A DNA stretch of 35,695 nt from the IMG/VR virus record IMGVR_UViG_3300043449_000807, positions 1 through 35,695 of that record, one strand, 5' to 3'. Made by a program: the position numbers and the translations under genes. Shown here piece by piece: positions 34,859 to 35,695 of the stretch. The notes beneath the pieces were generated by a model that was given only the letters and a program-made list of their open reading frames with translations, did not search any database and was not told the origin of the DNA. The DNA comes from a virus. Numbering within the stretch: the stretch's first letter is position 1; every line of letters starts with the position of its first letter.

Positions 34859-35695
34859 TTATGCGGGCCGGCTGGTGGTCGGGGCCGTCAGTTCGGTTGA
34901 GAACAAATACGGGATCACGGCGTTCACGGTTCCGTTATCGTAGCGGCCGAGCGCAACACCATATTCTGTCGGAGACGTGCAGCCCATCGTTGATAAGGTG
35001 CTTGTGTAAACCGAATACCAGTTGGTCCCGTCTTTCGAACAAGAAAACGTCAGGTTGCTGGATGCGTCGTAAGCCAGTTTAAGCCACTCAATCGCGTCAG
35101 CGTTCGCCCCGTATTGGCTGTCAGTCCAAGACCCGCCAGTCGTTCCCTTGGCCGCGTCAAAGCGGAAGTTCGGGTAGGCGTTGTTTGTGTAGATGATCCA
35201 ATGGACAAGATTTGTTCCGTCTCCAATGCAAACGCCGAAAGACGCATTTGTCTTAGCCGTTGGTGGGAACAGGAACCGACCTGCCACCTCAAATGCGTTG
35301 CCAGCCTGCATACCAGCAGGGATGCCGCGCATTAATCCCTTGACGGCCCGTGTGCCGGACCCAGGATCGCTTAGCAGCGCGGCGGCCGTCTGGTCTGTAA
35401 TCGTCAATGCCGTCGTGTCAGACGTGCCGCCAGATCGAATGATGATGCGGCTTGTCGTAAATTGAGACGCTAGCGGAGCGTTGTAGGCGATGTTCCTGTT
35501 GGCGTAGCTGACGTCTTCCGCCAGCGGCGTGATGAAGACAGTTGCGCTTCCTGACAGGTTGATCGCACTGTTACTGTTCGTCGATGTCAGGACGCTGCGT
35601 GTCAGTGTTGTGCCGGATGACGTATAGACGCCGCGCCCGACTTCCGAGTTGGAGCCGTCCCGAATGCCGTATGTGACCGTCTCGCCATCCTGCAC
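34859..35695 (-). CDS. Partial tail-fibre-like protein with lectin-type domain
   Basis: At least 278 residues, open at the right edge, so the true start lies outside the window; the GTG at the edge reads as an internal Val. The N-terminal part (VTYGIRDGSNSEVGRGVYTS, then LTRSVLTSTNSNSAI) is a repeat-like beta domain seen in phage fibres. Residues about 105-278 look like a concanavalin-A/LamG-type sandwich: EVAGRFLFPPTAKTNASFGV, FRFDAAKGTTGGSWTDSQYG, WLKLAYDASSNLTFSCSKDG, WYSVYTSTLSTMGCTSPTEY. It probably binds a carbohydrate receptor. Its place upstream of terminase is unusual for a receptor-binding protein. Confidence 0.65.
   Translation of the reverse strand: MQDGETVTYGIRDGSNSEVGRGVYTSSGTTLTRSVLTSTNSNSAINLSGSATVFITPLAEDVSYANRNIAYNAPLASQFTTSRIIIRSGGTSDTTALTITDQTAAALLSDPGSGTRAVKGLMRGIPAGMQAGNAFEVAGRFLFPPTAKTNASFGVCIGDGTNLVHWIIYTNNAYPNFRFDAAKGTTGGSWTDSQYGANADAIEWLKLAYDASSNLTFSCSKDGTNWYSVYTSTLSTMGCTSPTEYGVALGRYDNGTVNAVIPYLFSTELTAPTTSRPA

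Overview
The window is a stretch of temperate double-stranded DNA phage genome, GC roughly 57-58% by eye. The morphogenesis genes are of podovirus type (short tail, T7/P22/Bcep22-like). The host is most likely an alphaproteobacterium, perhaps Rhizobiales (Hyphomicrobiales). This rests on protein families I recognise, on base composition, and on a tRNA-Ser gene that encodes its CCA end. No host gene is recognisable. Both window ends cut through phage genes, so the genome is longer than what is shown. No DNA polymerase, repressor, small terminase subunit or phage RNA polymerase lies in the window.

Layout. 1-3831 (+): the end of an early recombination module (YqaJ exonuclease, SSB-like protein, a conserved phage protein, HNH nuclease, excisionase-like HTH protein, tyrosine integrase). 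3832-4137: an attachment region that holds the 3' part of a tRNA-Ser(TGA) gene, candidate integrase arm sites and a hairpin leader. Phage genes lie on both sides of the tRNA piece, so this looks like attP of an unintegrated (or circularised) genome rather than a prophage/host junction. 4138-6149 (+): dCTP deaminase followed by tightly overlapping small genes, several with one membrane segment. 6146-35695 (-): one long late cluster, read from right to left: partial lectin-like protein, unknown virion-type protein, large terminase, small Pro-rich protein, portal, Bbp19-like protein, scaffold, capsid, small capsid-linked protein, unknown protein, tail tubular A, tail tubular B, GNAT-like protein, internal virion protein, lysozyme-bearing internal virion protein, a 2417-residue polyvalent protein, Asp-box propeller, tail protein, pectate-lyase-fold spike with a self-cleaving chaperone, lysis cassette, and an HTH-phosphoesterase with three small genes.

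The head-to-tail order mirrors T7 genes 8 to 17, but the phage carries an integrase. The capsid gene and its small partner are set apart by two Rho-independent terminators and structured RNA. One gene (13564-13905) runs against the late cluster and encodes an exported protein, which makes it a moron candidate. The feature I find most intriguing is a pair of same-strand ORFs (17231-17437 and 16367-16657) nested in the +1 frame of the 2417-codon gene. Each has a good Shine-Dalgarno and protein-like composition, and each lies where the host frame is only Gly-rich linker. Other points of interest are a degenerate NNCGC pentamer tract (1666-1760), an RBS-burying hairpin before the dCTP deaminase gene, and an HNH gene that appears to start at CTG.
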